Counted from the first letter of the stretch, positions 14,831 through 24,326 are shown. The stretch is DNA of 57,952 nucleotides from CAZJJZ01 sp964546505 (GCA_964546505.1 CAZJJZ010000005.1:1-57952); one strand, 5' to 3'. The notes: generated by a model from the letters alone, not told the origin. Numbers and translations: made by a program.

Positions 14831-15199
14831 ATGTTTAATGATTTGCCCATTCGAGAAATGGATTCAACCAGGAAATCGGCTAGTGATGAGCAGTTTGAGC
14901 AGTTTTTGAAGCAAATTTTGGCTGCTGGTGCTGAACTGGTGAGGGATGAAGAAACACCGTTGTTTTATGATACAGGTAGAGAAGAGGTGGAAATCGGTGT
15001 GCATCGAGAAGTGGAGTTCAACCTCAATAGAACTGATTTTTTGGTTTTAAGGGATGTCAAAAACCGACGTATTTTGGGGGCGGGTAATAAAAGGACATTT
15101 GAGGAGCTGTCTGTACCGATTATCGATTTAAAATTAAAAAAGAAATCAGAGCTGGCTGAGCGTTGGGAATTTGTTGATGTTGATGAACTATTTAAGTAA
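14831..15199 (+). CDS. Hypothetical protein
   Basis: 122 residues, not recognised. It is acidic, soluble and predicted mixed alpha/beta, with no signal peptide. A helix with D-E-Q-F-E-Q-F-L-K-Q-I-L precedes a beta-rich segment (V-E-I-G-V-H-R-E-V-E-F-N-L). It is the first gene of a likely operon with the SDR gene 6 nt downstream, so it may act in the same process. Confidence 0.6.
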   Translation: MFNDLPIREMDSTRKSASDEQFEQFLKQILAAGAELVRDEETPLFYDTGREEVEIGVHREVEFNLNRTDFLVLRDVKNRRILGAGNKRTFEELSVPIIDLKLKKKSELAERWEFVDVDELFK

Positions 15200-15205
15200 A
15201 CAAAA

Positions 15206-15910
15206 ATGAAATATTTGGGATTACAGGTTTTAATAACCGGGGCGGCTAGTGGTATTGGCGCGGCAATGGCGGCTAAATTGACTAAATTTGGTGCTAAAGT
15301 TTGGTGTTTGGATCCGGCTGAACCGGAAGCGGCTATTCCCGGCGTGGAGTATTTGCCTGTAGATATCACTAATGCTGAACAGGTTTCCAAAGCTGTAGAA
15401 AAAATACCAGCCAAGCTGGATTATTTGCTTTTGAATGCGGGTGTGATGCGTCGTGGCAGCTGGCAATTATTAAGTGAACAAGATTTTGATTTAACAATGA
15501 ATGTCAATTTAAAAGGTAGCTGGCTGGTTGCCAAAGCGGTGGCTGCTAAAATGAATGAATCGGCTAAGGTGCTATTAATGTCTTCCAAAAATGGTTTATT
15601 TTTGAAAGCAGATACATTTGTTTATTCCATCTCTAAGCTGGCTGTAGCTGGTTTTGGTAAAATCATGCAGCAGGATCACCCTCAGTGGCAGGTGAAAGTT
15701 GCTTTTCCCGGTTTGGTTGATACCAAGCTTCTTTGGCAGGGTACGTCCGAACAAGAAAAAGAAGCCAAAATGCAGAAAACAATTTCAAGTGATGAAATGG
15801 CTGAACTGTTACTTAATTTATTAAATGCTGAGGAACGATTTTTGGTTTATGACCCTCAAACTGGTGCTCATAATTTGCATACTGAGTTAAAAGTCGATGT
15901 GTTAAGTTGA
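15206..15910 (+). CDS. Short-chain dehydrogenase/reductase
   Basis: 234 residues of classical SDR type. The Rossmann dinucleotide motif T-G-A-A-S-G-I-G is at 11-18, N-A-G at 77-79, a catalytic Ser near 126-127 and the Y-S-I-S-K pair Tyr140/Lys144, so it should be an active NAD(P)(H)-dependent oxidoreductase. Asp36 after the second strand (C-L-D) suggests a preference for NAD(H). The substrate is unknown. It ends with TGA and its last 9 bases overlap the convergent MscS gene. Confidence 0.9.
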   Translation: MKYLGLQVLITGAASGIGAAMAAKLTKFGAKVWCLDPAEPEAAIPGVEYLPVDITNAEQVSKAVEKIPAKLDYLLLNAGVMRRGSWQLLSEQDFDLTMNVNLKGSWLVAKAVAAKMNESAKVLLMSSKNGLFLKADTFVYSISKLAVAGFGKIMQQDHPQWQVKVAFPGLVDTKLLWQGTSEQEKEAKMQKTISSDEMAELLLNLLNAEERFLVYDPQTGAHNLHTELKVDVLS

Positions 15911-16660
15911 TTTAACTTCAACTGGTACGGTTTTGCGATAATTAATGATTTTACCATTGGTGATTTCTCGATTGGTAATAATAATTTCCTCACCATTGAG
16001 GCCCTCCAATCTGGTGGTTTTGATGCCAATCATGCGCACATAGCCTCTGGTACCGCTGACTTCAATCAAATCTCCCAAATTAAACGGTTTATCCAGGATA
16101 ATAGCCAAAGAACTAAACAAATCCTGTAAAATGTTTTGGGCTGCCAAAGCGAAGGCGATGCCACCAATTCCCAGCCCGGCTATCAAGGAGGTAACATTGA
16201 TATCTAAATTGGAGAGAATAAAGATGATGCTGATAATCCAGAGAGACAATTTGAGCAATTTCTGGATGATCAAGGTCGCGAGATTATTGCTTTGATTATT
16301 GCTATTATTCAGTCTTTGTTTGACAAAAAACTCTGTAATCAACTCCAGAAAGCGAATTATTTGCCAAGACAAAACCACAATCAGACCTACCAATAAGACT
16401 TTTTGCAGCAGAGTATCCATGGCTAGCGGCAAAGTGGTGAAATATAGAGATAAATACAGTAAAACCCACTTATTGGTGTGTTGTAGTCCCAGATGAATGC
16501 CACGCCAAAAAATATTATGACTGGCACGACGATGTAGGATTTTGATTGATAAAGCGATGGTAATGTAGAGAACGGAAGCAATTACCAGGCCAATAACTAG
16601 TGAAACCAAATAATTCTGCAGAGAGTTGCCTAGGAAGTTTTGTTGTAAGTAGTCCGTCAT
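15902..16660 (-). CDS. MscS-family mechanosensitive ion channel (short)
   Basis: 252 residues. Several membrane helices precede the pore helix G-L-G-I-G-G-I-A-F-A-L-A-A-Q-N-I-L-Q-D-L, with the family's Ala/Gly packing and Q-N motif, followed by the beta domain (P-F-N-L-G-D-L-I-E-V-x-G, G-Y-V, I-G-I-K-T-T-R). The protein ends soon after the beta domain and lacks the usual C-terminal alpha/beta cap domain. It would release solutes during hypo-osmotic shock. Its 3' end overlaps the SDR gene tail to tail. Confidence 0.9.
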   Translation of the reverse strand: MTDYLQQNFLGNSLQNYLVSLVIGLVIASVLYITIALSIKILHRRASHNIFWRGIHLGLQHTNKWVLLYLSLYFTTLPLAMDTLLQKVLLVGLIVVLSWQIIRFLELITEFFVKQRLNNSNNQSNNLATLIIQKLLKLSLWIISIIFILSNLDINVTSLIAGLGIGGIAFALAAQNILQDLFSSLAIILDKPFNLGDLIEVSGTRGYVRMIGIKTTRLEGLNGEEIIITNREITNGKIINYRKTVPVEVKST

Positions 16661-16725
16661 GATAATCTATTTTAAATTGTCTCGAATTGCATTATAACTG
16701 TCTTGTTACATTTTCAAATTCAAAA

Positions 16726-17079
16726 ATGCCAACAACTACCCAAAAAAATGGCCCCAAAAATAAAAGTCAGCAAAAAAGCAGCGCAGGTAAACAGTCAAAA
16801 ACAGATAAAGTAAATAATGAAACTAACTCAGACAGTAAACAAACTTTCAAGACCAAGGGTGAGGATTTGGTCAAAAAGATCAAGCAAATTGTCAAGGAGG
16901 GAAATGCTAAGCGCATTATTCTCAAAGATGACAAGGGGAATGTTTTAATGGAAATTCCTGTAACTATTGGAGTTATTGGTACATTATTATTACCAGTTTT
17001 GGCTGCCGTAGGAGCTTTGGCTGCGATGGTTGGTTGGGTAACTGTTGAATTAGTGCAGTCAGGTAAGAAGAAAAAATAA
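16726..17079 (+). CDS. DUF4342 family protein
   Basis: 117 residues from ATG 16726; an in-frame TTG at 16687 is less likely. The first 40 residues are a Lys/Asn/Ser-rich disordered stretch. The rest, with G-E-D-L-V-K-K-I-K-Q-I-V-K-E-G-N-A-K-R-I-I-L-K-D and V-L-M-E-I-P-V-T then a hydrophobic segment, matches DUF4342. The family is of unknown function and often found next to stress or membrane genes. It is followed after 9 nt by the VIT transporter gene, so the two are probably an operon. Confidence 0.75.
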   Translation: MPTTTQKNGPKNKSQQKSSAGKQSKTDKVNNETNSDSKQTFKTKGEDLVKKIKQIVKEGNAKRIILKDDKGNVLMEIPVTIGVIGTLLLPVLAAVGALAAMVGWVTVELVQSGKKKK

Positions 17080-17088
17080 AGTTTCACA

Positions 17089-17841
17089 ATGATTAATAAA
17101 AAAGAAGCACAAAAACTTCATGCACATCATGATTATCTTGGGCAGAAGGGTGGAGAATTTTTAAGTGATATTATATTGGGGGGACAAGATGGCTTGGTGA
17201 ACACTTTGGGTGTTATTTTAGGAATTACTGCTGCCTCGGCAGACATTAGAGTAATAGTTGCTGGTGGTTTGGCAGGGGCTGTGGCGGAAGCTATTTCTAT
17301 GGGTGCAGTAGGGTATACTAGTAAATTAGCAGAGAGAGATTATTATCAAATGCATCGAGAGAGGGAAATCAAAGAGATTTCTCTAATTCCCGAAATGGAA
17401 AAGGAAGAGATTAGGCAAATCTATGCGGCCAAAGGATTTAAAGGAGAATTGTTGGAAAAAGTGGTAGAGGTGATTACTTCAAATCATGATACTTGGCTGG
17501 AAACAATGATGAGAGAAGAATTGAAATTAGCAGAGGTAGATGCCAAGCGACCTTTAGAAGCAGCGGTTTCTGTGGGTATTTCAGCTTTATTGGGTTCGAT
17601 GGTGCCTTTAGCTCCTTTTTTGTTTTATTATTTTGTAGGGCAGGATTTAAATGGCAATCGTCTATGGGCGGTTCTGGTTAGTTTATTGATTTCCGCCTTG
17701 ACCCTATTTGCACTCGGCGCTTATAAAGCGCGCAAAACAGTTGGTAAGTGGTATCGTGGTGGACTACAAATTGCAATCATTGGAATTGTCTCCGCTTTAT
17801 CTGGTTATTTGATCGGTTCTATTTTTGGAGTACAAGCTTAG
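17089..17841 (+). CDS. VIT1/CCC1-family metal transporter
   Basis: 250 residues. G-G-Q-D-G-L-V-N-T-L-G-V-I-L-G in the first helix and A-G-A-V-A-E-A-I-S-M-G-A-V-G-Y in the second are the VIT/CCC1 hallmarks. A cytoplasmic Glu-rich helical segment (about 90-150, with E-M-E-K-E-E-I) resembles the metal-binding domain, then three more hydrophobic helices follow. Family members move Fe2+ or Mn2+ out of the cytosol. It ends with 23 bases overlapping the convergent P-type ATPase gene. Confidence 0.9.
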   Translation: MINKKEAQKLHAHHDYLGQKGGEFLSDIILGGQDGLVNTLGVILGITAASADIRVIVAGGLAGAVAEAISMGAVGYTSKLAERDYYQMHREREIKEISLIPEMEKEEIRQIYAAKGFKGELLEKVVEVITSNHDTWLETMMREELKLAEVDAKRPLEAAVSVGISALLGSMVPLAPFLFYYFVGQDLNGNRLWAVLVSLLISALTLFALGAYKARKTVGKWYRGGLQIAIIGIVSALSGYLIGSIFGVQA

Positions 17842-20581
17842 GGCGTGGGATAAAGAATTTTTTATAAGCTTCACGGATGAGCAGGTAAACAAACCCTGCG
17901 ATAATTGCTAGCAGCCAATGAATTGGTTGAAGTGGTGCTGTACCGAAATAAATGTTAATCCAGGGATTATAGAGTAAATTGAAGATGCAAAAGAGCGAAA
18001 TGGCGAAAGCAGACAATAAGCGAGGATTGGAGATGATATAGGAAGAAAAAACGCTTTCAGTGGTGGCGCGACGGGAAAGGATGTTCGCAAATTGACAAAA
18101 AATAATGGTAATGTAGGTGAGACTGCTGGCTTGCTGATACATGAAAGTGTCTGTGGCAAGTCCTTGTGGGTTTAGTTGATGCCAAACAAAAAACAGGTAA
18201 AAATTTGCGTAACCGAAAGCTCCCATTAGGAAACCTGAGATCAGTAAATCTTTGATGGTATGTGAATTGAGTAGGTGTGCGTGTGTGTTTCTGGGTTTTT
18301 CGGTCATCAGACTGTTTTGTGGTGGGTCCCAGGTTAGTGCCGCCAGAGGAAACATTTCTCCAATCAAATCGATTGCTAAAATCTGTACGGCGGTAATTGC
18401 TAATGGTATATCGAACAGTGCGTTAAATAGTAAGCTTAACAGGACCACAAATAGCTCTCCGCCATTTGAAGTGATACAAGAGAGAATGGTTTTACTGAGG
18501 TTTTTAAAGATTACGCGACCTTCTTTGACGGCATAAACCAATGTACTGAAGCTGTCATCGGTGAGAATGATTTTAGCAGATTGTTTTGCCACATCAGTAC
18601 CTGTTTTCCCCATGGCCACTCCAATATTTGCCTTTTTGAGAGCTGGTGCATCATTAATGCCGTCACCAGTCACTGCTATCACTTCACCTCTCAGCTTGAG
18701 TAGTTCCACAATACGGAGTTTGTCCTCGGGCGCTGTACGGGCAAAGATTAAATGCTGATTACTGGCAAGAATTTTGGAGAGAGCAATATCACTTTTTTGT
18801 CGAATGTCAGCCCCGGTATAAAGTGCGGAGGTTTTCTTTTTGGATAGGCCGATTTTTTGAGCTATGGCTTCTGCGGTCAGGGCATTGTCTCCTGTGATGA
18901 TAATAACTTTGATCTGTGCTCTTGATGCTATACTTAAGGCGTCTTTAACATCTGCTCGGGGTGGATCAATCATGGTGATCATGCCGGCGAATACTAAATC
19001 TTGTTCAGCTTCTTCAATTGTCATCTGCGCAGCATGTTTAACTTTTTTGAATGCAAATGCTAACACCCGCAGTGCCTGTGAGGATTGATTATCATTAAAT
19101 TGATTGATTTTAGCTAAATCTGCTTTGGTAAGTGGTCGGATTTTTTGTCCATCCCAGATTTGGCTGCTGACTTCCAAAATCGAGCTTGGTGCACCTTTTA
19201 CTAGGACATATTCCGTCCCGTCAATTTTTCTAAAACTGGACATGCGTTTGCGAACGGAGTCGAAACTGAATTCTTTGATTTCAGGAAAATGTTTTTCTTC
19301 GCTTTCTGGATTAAGTCCTGCTTTTTGGGCTAACGTGATCAAGGCGCCCTCAGTTGGATCACCGATACAATACCAACTGCCGTGTTGTTCATCGGGTGGA
19401 CTGATACGAGCATTGGAGGCCATTAAACCGATTTGGAAGAATAGTTTATAGTTGGCTAGCTCTTTCTGTTTTAGCTCTTTTTTTTGCGCATTGAGAAATT
19501 TACCAACCGGCTCATAGCCCAGTCCGGTGACAAAAAGTATATTGCCATTAATCCAAACCTTTTCCACGGTCATTTCATTTTTAGTCAGTGTTCCGGTTTT
19601 ATCTGTACAAATTATGCTCGTGGAGCCAAGGGTTTCCACAGAGGCTAATTGTTTGACAATGGCTTTATTTTTGGCCAATCGCCCTGCCGCCAAAGAAAGT
19701 GCGATACTAACTTGGGCTGGTAAACCCTGGGGAACCATGGCGGATGCAATTCCTAATGCAAAAATAAAAGCTTCTTTGGTGGTGAAACTGAGATTTAAGG
19801 CCAAAATCGTCAAAATAGTGCCCAGAATTAGCGTGCCAATAGTCAGTTTTTGAGCGATATTGTTCATCTCCATTTGCAAAGGAGACAGACTGTTTTCTTG
19901 TTGTTGACTGAGGTGGGCTATTCGTCCCAGTTCAGTATTCATGCCTGTATGGATCACAATTCCTTTGGCATTGCCGGTAGCCACTGTGGTCCCCATGAAA
20001 CAAAGATTATTACGTTCACCCAACTCACAATAACCACCAATACTTCGGCTGAATTTTCTGGTGGGATTGGATTCGCCGGTTAAAGAAAAGTCATTGGTTC
20101 CCAGCTCCATCTCTTCCAGAACTCTTAAGTCTGCCGGCACACTGTCGCCGGCTTCTATATAAACTAAGTCACCCACCACCAAGTTCTCACTGTTAATTTC
20201 TTTGAGTTGTCCATTACGATAAACTTTGGCAACAGGCTGCACAATTTTCAGTAACGATTTCATGATTTTTTCCGCTTTGTATTCTTGAGCAAAGCCGATC
20301 AGGGCATTAATCAAAACGATCACAAACAGAATGATACTGGTATGATATTCGTTTAAATAGAGTGCTACAAAACCGGAAACAATCAGCAGTATAATCATTA
20401 AATCTTTAAAATTGCTGAAAAATTTGACGATGACAGGCACTCGATTGACTTCTTTTAATTCATTGTGACCATGTATTTTTAACCTTTCAGTAGCTTCTTT
20501 TTCGGTCAAACCTTTAGCCGAAGTAGACAACTCATGTAAAACTTCATTGGCGCTTAACTGGTAAAAATCTTGGTTTTTCAT
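17819..20581 (-). CDS. P-type (type II-like) cation-transporting ATPase
   Basis: 920 residues. Order: N-terminal cation-ATPase domain (1-60), actuator domain with L-T-G-E-S (167-171), M4 helix, phosphorylation site D-K-T-G-T-L-T (Asp327), nucleotide-binding domain with V-K-G-A-P, T-G-D-N and T-G-D-G-I-N-D-A-P hinge motifs, then about six C-terminal helices. It resembles Ca2+- and PMA1-type pumps, but M4 reads P-Q-G-L-P (284-288) where Ca2+ pumps have P-E-G-L-P; that Glu is a Ca2+ ligand in SERCA. The transported ion is therefore uncertain. Monocistronic, convergent with the VIT gene. Confidence 0.93.
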   Translation of the reverse strand: MKNQDFYQLSANEVLHELSTSAKGLTEKEATERLKIHGHNELKEVNRVPVIVKFFSNFKDLMIILLIVSGFVALYLNEYHTSIILFVIVLINALIGFAQEYKAEKIMKSLLKIVQPVAKVYRNGQLKEINSENLVVGDLVYIEAGDSVPADLRVLEEMELGTNDFSLTGESNPTRKFSRSIGGYCELGERNNLCFMGTTVATGNAKGIVIHTGMNTELGRIAHLSQQQENSLSPLQMEMNNIAQKLTIGTLILGTILTILALNLSFTTKEAFIFALGIASAMVPQGLPAQVSIALSLAAGRLAKNKAIVKQLASVETLGSTSIICTDKTGTLTKNEMTVEKVWINGNILFVTGLGYEPVGKFLNAQKKELKQKELANYKLFFQIGLMASNARISPPDEQHGSWYCIGDPTEGALITLAQKAGLNPESEEKHFPEIKEFSFDSVRKRMSSFRKIDGTEYVLVKGAPSSILEVSSQIWDGQKIRPLTKADLAKINQFNDNQSSQALRVLAFAFKKVKHAAQMTIEEAEQDLVFAGMITMIDPPRADVKDALSIASRAQIKVIIITGDNALTAEAIAQKIGLSKKKTSALYTGADIRQKSDIALSKILASNQHLIFARTAPEDKLRIVELLKLRGEVIAVTGDGINDAPALKKANIGVAMGKTGTDVAKQSAKIILTDDSFSTLVYAVKEGRVIFKNLSKTILSCITSNGGELFVVLLSLLFNALFDIPLAITAVQILAIDLIGEMFPLAALTWDPPQNSLMTEKPRNTHAHLLNSHTIKDLLISGFLMGAFGYANFYLFFVWHQLNPQGLATDTFMYQQASSLTYITIIFCQFANILSRRATTESVFSSYIISNPRLLSAFAISLFCIFNLLYNPWINIYFGTAPLQPIHWLLAIIAGFVYLLIREAYKKFFIPRPKLVLQK

Positions 20582-20695
20582 AGATTGTTGTTTATTTTTT
20601 TCTTTGCTATAGTATAAAAAACTTTTGTTTTAAAATNNNNNNNNNNNNNNNNNNNNNNNNNNNNNNNNNNNNTAATTTCCAAAGCGGAAAACGGT

Positions 20696-21835
20696 ATGAT
20701 ACTGGAAAAACTGCCGGCGCTTTTTTTGTTTTTATGTTTTGGTTTGATCATTTACTTTCTTTATCGGATTGTAGAACCTTTTATCATCGTACTGTTATTG
20801 ACAGGCGTATTAGCTACTGTCACTTTTCCATTATATGAATGGTTTTTGAAGAAAATGAAAAAACCGGGTTTAGCTTCCTTATTGACCTGTTTGATTGTAA
20901 TTTTTGCCATAATCATACCATTGGTACTTTTCATCTTTGTATTGGTACAACAATTGGTTGACCTCTATCATTATGTGGAGGAAATCGTCAGAGTGATCAA
21001 TGTCAATGATTTAATCAGCTGGAAACCCGGAAATTGGCTTTATGATTTTTCTGGAGCCTATCGGGAAACTATCGCTTCTTTTGTTCGATCTAATTTGGAG
21101 TCATTCAAATCCGCATTAGCTGAATCGGCAAGGTTTATTAGTACTTTTGCTGCCAGTCAAAGTGCCAAAATTTTGGCAAGTATTGGCTTGTTGATTTTTA
21201 ATTTCTTTCTACTCTTTTTTGCCCTCTATTTCTTTTATAAGGACGGTCGCAAAATCGTAGCCAAAGTGATGTCCATCAGTCCGATTCCCATCAAGCATGA
21301 GCAAGAAATCTTGAGGAAATTTCGGGAAATCAGTTACGTTACTTTAATTGGTACTTTTTTGACGGCATGTGTACAGGGTTTGATTGCCTGGTTGGGATTC
21401 TCCATAGCGGGCGTGGCTAACTCCTTCTTTTGGGGAGCGGCTGTTGCGGTAGCTTCTTTGATTCCAGTGGTTGGAACAACGTTGGTTACCATACCAATTG
21501 GCTTGGCTTTGTTGATTTCCGGAAATGTGGGTTGGGGATTATTCGTCCTGGTATGGGCAATTGGCGTGGTGGCAACAGTGGATAATTTAGTGAGAATTAT
21601 TTTTATCGGTTCAACAGTTAATTTAAATCCCTTATTGGCCTTTTTAGCTGTATTTGGTGGAATTACTGCTTTCGGATTGCCAGGTGTTGTCATTGGACCG
21701 ATGATACTGGTTTTATTTTTGACGTTCTTACACATTTATGAAGAAGAATATCAAGAATTACTATTGGATCCTCAAGTTGCCGAAAAAGTAATTGATAAAG
21801 TGGCTAAAGAAGATATCAAACAGGATAAAGAGTAA
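20696..21835 (+). CDS. AI-2E family (PerM-like) transporter
   Basis: 379 residues, about eight membrane helices with a large soluble segment between helices 3 and 4 (about 85-150). The run F-W-G-A-A-V-A-V-A-S-L-I-P-V-V-G and, near the end, G-G-I-T-A-F-G-L-P-G-V-V-I-G-P are typical of the AI-2E/PerM exporter family. Members export quorum signals or act as Na+/H+ antiporters; the substrate is unknown. An N gap ends 23 bases upstream, so its promoter is not visible. Confidence 0.9.
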   Translation: MILEKLPALFLFLCFGLIIYFLYRIVEPFIIVLLLTGVLATVTFPLYEWFLKKMKKPGLASLLTCLIVIFAIIIPLVLFIFVLVQQLVDLYHYVEEIVRVINVNDLISWKPGNWLYDFSGAYRETIASFVRSNLESFKSALAESARFISTFAASQSAKILASIGLLIFNFFLLFFALYFFYKDGRKIVAKVMSISPIPIKHEQEILRKFREISYVTLIGTFLTACVQGLIAWLGFSIAGVANSFFWGAAVAVASLIPVVGTTLVTIPIGLALLISGNVGWGLFVLVWAIGVVATVDNLVRIIFIGSTVNLNPLLAFLAVFGGITAFGLPGVVIGPMILVLFLTFLHIYEEEYQELLLDPQVAEKVIDKVAKEDIKQDKE

Positions 21836-21854
21836 AATATTTAATACCTACCCC

Positions 21855-21884
21855 TTGACATTTCAAAATATAATGGTGTATTAT
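21855..21884 (+). promoter_or_regulatory. Promoter of the SLH protein gene
   Basis: Consensus TTGACA (21855-21860), 18-bp spacer, TATTAT (21879-21884). The start point falls about 20 nt before the GTG at 21911. Confidence 0.65.
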
Positions 21885-21910
21885 GAATTGAAGTAAAATA
21901 ATTTTTACTC

Positions 21911-22681
21911 GTGAAAATACCTAAAATAGAAATAAATAGGGGTACCAATCGCCTGGAATCGGAATTGGGAAAGGGGAAGTCAATGTTTAGAGTTATCTAT
22001 GACATTTTCTTCTTTATTCCCGTAACCATTGTGGTGGCAGCAGTGATTGTAATCACTGTGGCCATAGGGGTTCCGACTGCCATGGATTTAGCGGCAAATG
22101 TCTTGGGTGTTAATTCTCAGCAAAATGAGCAAGAACACCAGGCACTCGATTTTATATTTAATGATGTTCCAGCTAATTCTTCGAATTTTGACTCGGTGAT
22201 GTACCTGTATAAGCAAAATATCATTACTGGTTTTGAAGATGGCACCATCAGACCGGAATTGCCAATTACTAGGGCAGAAATGATCAAAATGGTGGTTACT
22301 GCGAAAAAGCTCTATCCTTTGGTGATAAATTATCGAAACTGTTATACCGATGTGCATAATGAATGGTTTGCCCAGTACGTTTGTTTAGCTAAAGAAAAGG
22401 GATGGATTAAGTCTGGGGGAAAGTTTCGTCCTAATGACACTTTATCTCGTGCTGAGGCGGTTACCGTCTTGGTTCAGGCTTTTGATTTAAAACCGGGTAG
22501 CGAAAAGGGTTTGATTCCTTTCCAGGATGTAGAAAAGGGCAGCTGGTACTATCAAAATATCATCACTGCCCAAAGTCATCATATGTTTAAAGAAGATCCG
22601 ATTCATCAGTTTTTCTATCCCGAGGAATTGGCTACGCGTGGAGATATTTTCAAAATGCTTTACCGCTTAATTTTGTTGTAA
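21911..22681 (+). CDS. SLH-domain surface protein with N-terminal membrane anchor
   Basis: 256 residues from GTG 21911. One strongly hydrophobic helix (about 30-58) anchors the protein, and the rest is outside. Three S-layer homology repeats follow: about 88-130 (G-F-E-D-G-T-I-R-P with I-T-R-A-E-M-I-K-M), about 143-190 (F-R-P-N-D-T-L-S-R-A-E-A) and about 203-250 (A-T-R-G-D-I-F-K-M-L). SLH repeats bind secondary cell-wall polymers, so this protein could tie the membrane to the wall or S-layer. The 3' end overlaps the convergent thioredoxin-like gene by 15 bases. Confidence 0.9.
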   Translation: MKIPKIEINRGTNRLESELGKGKSMFRVIYDIFFFIPVTIVVAAVIVITVAIGVPTAMDLAANVLGVNSQQNEQEHQALDFIFNDVPANSSNFDSVMYLYKQNIITGFEDGTIRPELPITRAEMIKMVVTAKKLYPLVINYRNCYTDVHNEWFAQYVCLAKEKGWIKSGGKFRPNDTLSRAEAVTVLVQAFDLKPGSEKGLIPFQDVEKGSWYYQNIITAQSHHMFKEDPIHQFFYPEELATRGDIFKMLYRLILL

Positions 22682-23320
22682 TTTTGCCTCCAGAAAAGCT
22701 TTCAAGTCAGCAGGATCCTGCGCGCCAATCAACTTTTCTCCATTGATGATAAAAGTGGGTGTGCCAGAGATGCCGTTCTTTTGGCCTTCCTGTCTATCAG
22801 ATGTGATAGCTGCCTGATACTTCTTGCTTTCCATACATTGGTTAAACTGGGTGAGGTTTAACCCCAATTTCTCGGCATATTTGCGGAAACTGATCGAGGC
22901 ATCGCTTTGATCACTCCACTCTGTTTGATTGCGATATAATTGATCATGCATTTCCCAAAATTTCTGTTGTTCCAGTGCGCAATCACTAGCCAGCGCAGCG
23001 GGTTGAGCGTTGGCATGAAATGATAAGGGAAAATGTTTGAAGACATATTTGACCTTGCCAGTATCGATATATTCATTTTTGAGCATTTCCCAGTTTTCCC
23101 GGAAGAATTTGCCGCAGAGAGGACATTGAAAATCGCTGAACTCAACCATGGTTATGGGCGCGTCAGCTTTACCAATTTCTCTGTTGATTGACATTGCTTC
23201 TCCAGTTTGGACGATGTTTGTCCGTACAAAAGGGCTAAAGTCGTATTTGCCAATGGTAAAACCGATGAGTAGACCAGCCAAGAAGATTGCTACGAATTGC
23301 CAAATTTTTTGAGTTTCCAT
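22667..23320 (-). CDS. DsbA-like thioredoxin-fold oxidoreductase, membrane anchored
   Basis: 217 residues. An uncleaved signal anchor (about 8-24) is followed by an extracytoplasmic DsbA/thioredoxin_4 domain: F-S-D-F-Q-C-P-L-C-G with active-site Cys66 and Cys69, then H-F-P-L-S-F-H, and the cis-Pro loop G-T-P-T-F-I-I-N-G. It should form or isomerise disulfides in exported proteins such as the cysteine-rich protein encoded at 49021 (inference). The ccdA-like gene lies 29 nt upstream in the same operon and is the likely source of electrons. Confidence 0.9.
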   Translation of the reverse strand: METQKIWQFVAIFLAGLLIGFTIGKYDFSPFVRTNIVQTGEAMSINREIGKADAPITMVEFSDFQCPLCGKFFRENWEMLKNEYIDTGKVKYVFKHFPLSFHANAQPAALASDCALEQQKFWEMHDQLYRNQTEWSDQSDASISFRKYAEKLGLNLTQFNQCMESKKYQAAITSDRQEGQKNGISGTPTFIINGEKLIGAQDPADLKAFLEAKLQQN

Positions 23321-23349
23321 AATTATTTTGAGCTAAATTTGTTTTTAAA

Positions 23350-24081
23350 TTAAGTGAATTTTTCTAAACCTAGGCTAATATATATTTGACTTAGCCAATT
23401 TACAAGCCCAGACATCTGATTGGTAAGGAGCAAGATGCCTACCAAAATGAGTAAAATACCAGCTAGCAGATGTGCGTATTGGATCAAATAGCGGTTTTTG
23501 GCGATTAAATTGGAGCCGTGATAAATGGCTACGGTAAAAATCATCAAGGGGATTAAAAACCCCAGACTGTAGAAGAAAAACAACCAAATACTGGTCCAAA
23601 AGCTCACAGAAGAAGCTGCCAATGTAAAGATCGACCCTAAAATTGGACCATAACAGGGAGTCCAGGAGAAGGCAAAAATAATGCCGGTGAGGAAACTTTT
23701 TAACCTTTGCGAGTGGACTGATGTAAGATGTAATTGATGTTGGGCGGAGAGAAACTTCAGTTTAATTACTCCCAGACTCATCAAGCCAAATAGAATAATC
23801 AAGACGCCGCCAATTTTTTGTAGTAATTCTTGTTGCATTACCAAGAAGCTACCAAGCCAACCGATGACGGCCCCAAAAATCAAAAAAGTGATTAAAAAAC
23901 CTAAGGCAAAGATGGCTGTATGAGAGATTAAGGTGCCAAAATGAGCTTTTCTGTTTTGTTGTTGATGTAAAGAAACTCCGGTGATATAGCCTAGAAATGA
24001 TGGAAGGACAGGTAGAATACATGGAGAAAAGATGGAAAACATTCCGCCCAAAAAGGCAATTAAGAAATCAATTTTCAACAT
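23350..24081 (-). CDS. ccdA: CcdA/DsbD-type transmembrane thiol-electron carrier
   Basis: 243 residues, six membrane helices. The two redox motifs are F-S-P-C-I-L-P-V-L-P in helix 1 and W-T-P-C-Y-G-P-I-L-G in helix 4, each with the conserved Cys, as in CcdA/ScsB-beta proteins. It carries reducing power from cytoplasmic thioredoxin across the membrane to extracytoplasmic thiol proteins, here most likely the DsbA-like protein encoded next in the operon. The symbol follows the family; a role in cytochrome c maturation is not implied. Confidence 0.88.
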   Translation of the reverse strand: MLKIDFLIAFLGGMFSIFSPCILPVLPSFLGYITGVSLHQQQNRKAHFGTLISHTAIFALGFLITFLIFGAVIGWLGSFLVMQQELLQKIGGVLIILFGLMSLGVIKLKFLSAQHQLHLTSVHSQRLKSFLTGIIFAFSWTPCYGPILGSIFTLAASSVSFWTSIWLFFFYSLGFLIPLMIFTVAIYHGSNLIAKNRYLIQYAHLLAGILLILVGILLLTNQMSGLVNWLSQIYISLGLEKFT

Positions 24082-24326
24082 TGCGAAATTTTATTTTAAA
24101 ACATTATACAACTAATGCTCCAGCTGATGACAGTCAAATATTTTGACACAACGTGGTAGGTGTGATTTGATACTCTTTGTAAGACAAAAGATTTTACCTA
24201 AAATATTTTTAAGAATTATTTGCGCAGTTTCGGTTGGTTACCGGTGGAAAGTAGCCAGCACAATGCATTATTAACCAGGGAGGATTTCGACGATGCCCTG
24301 CGGATCGCGAATGGGNNNNNNNNNNT

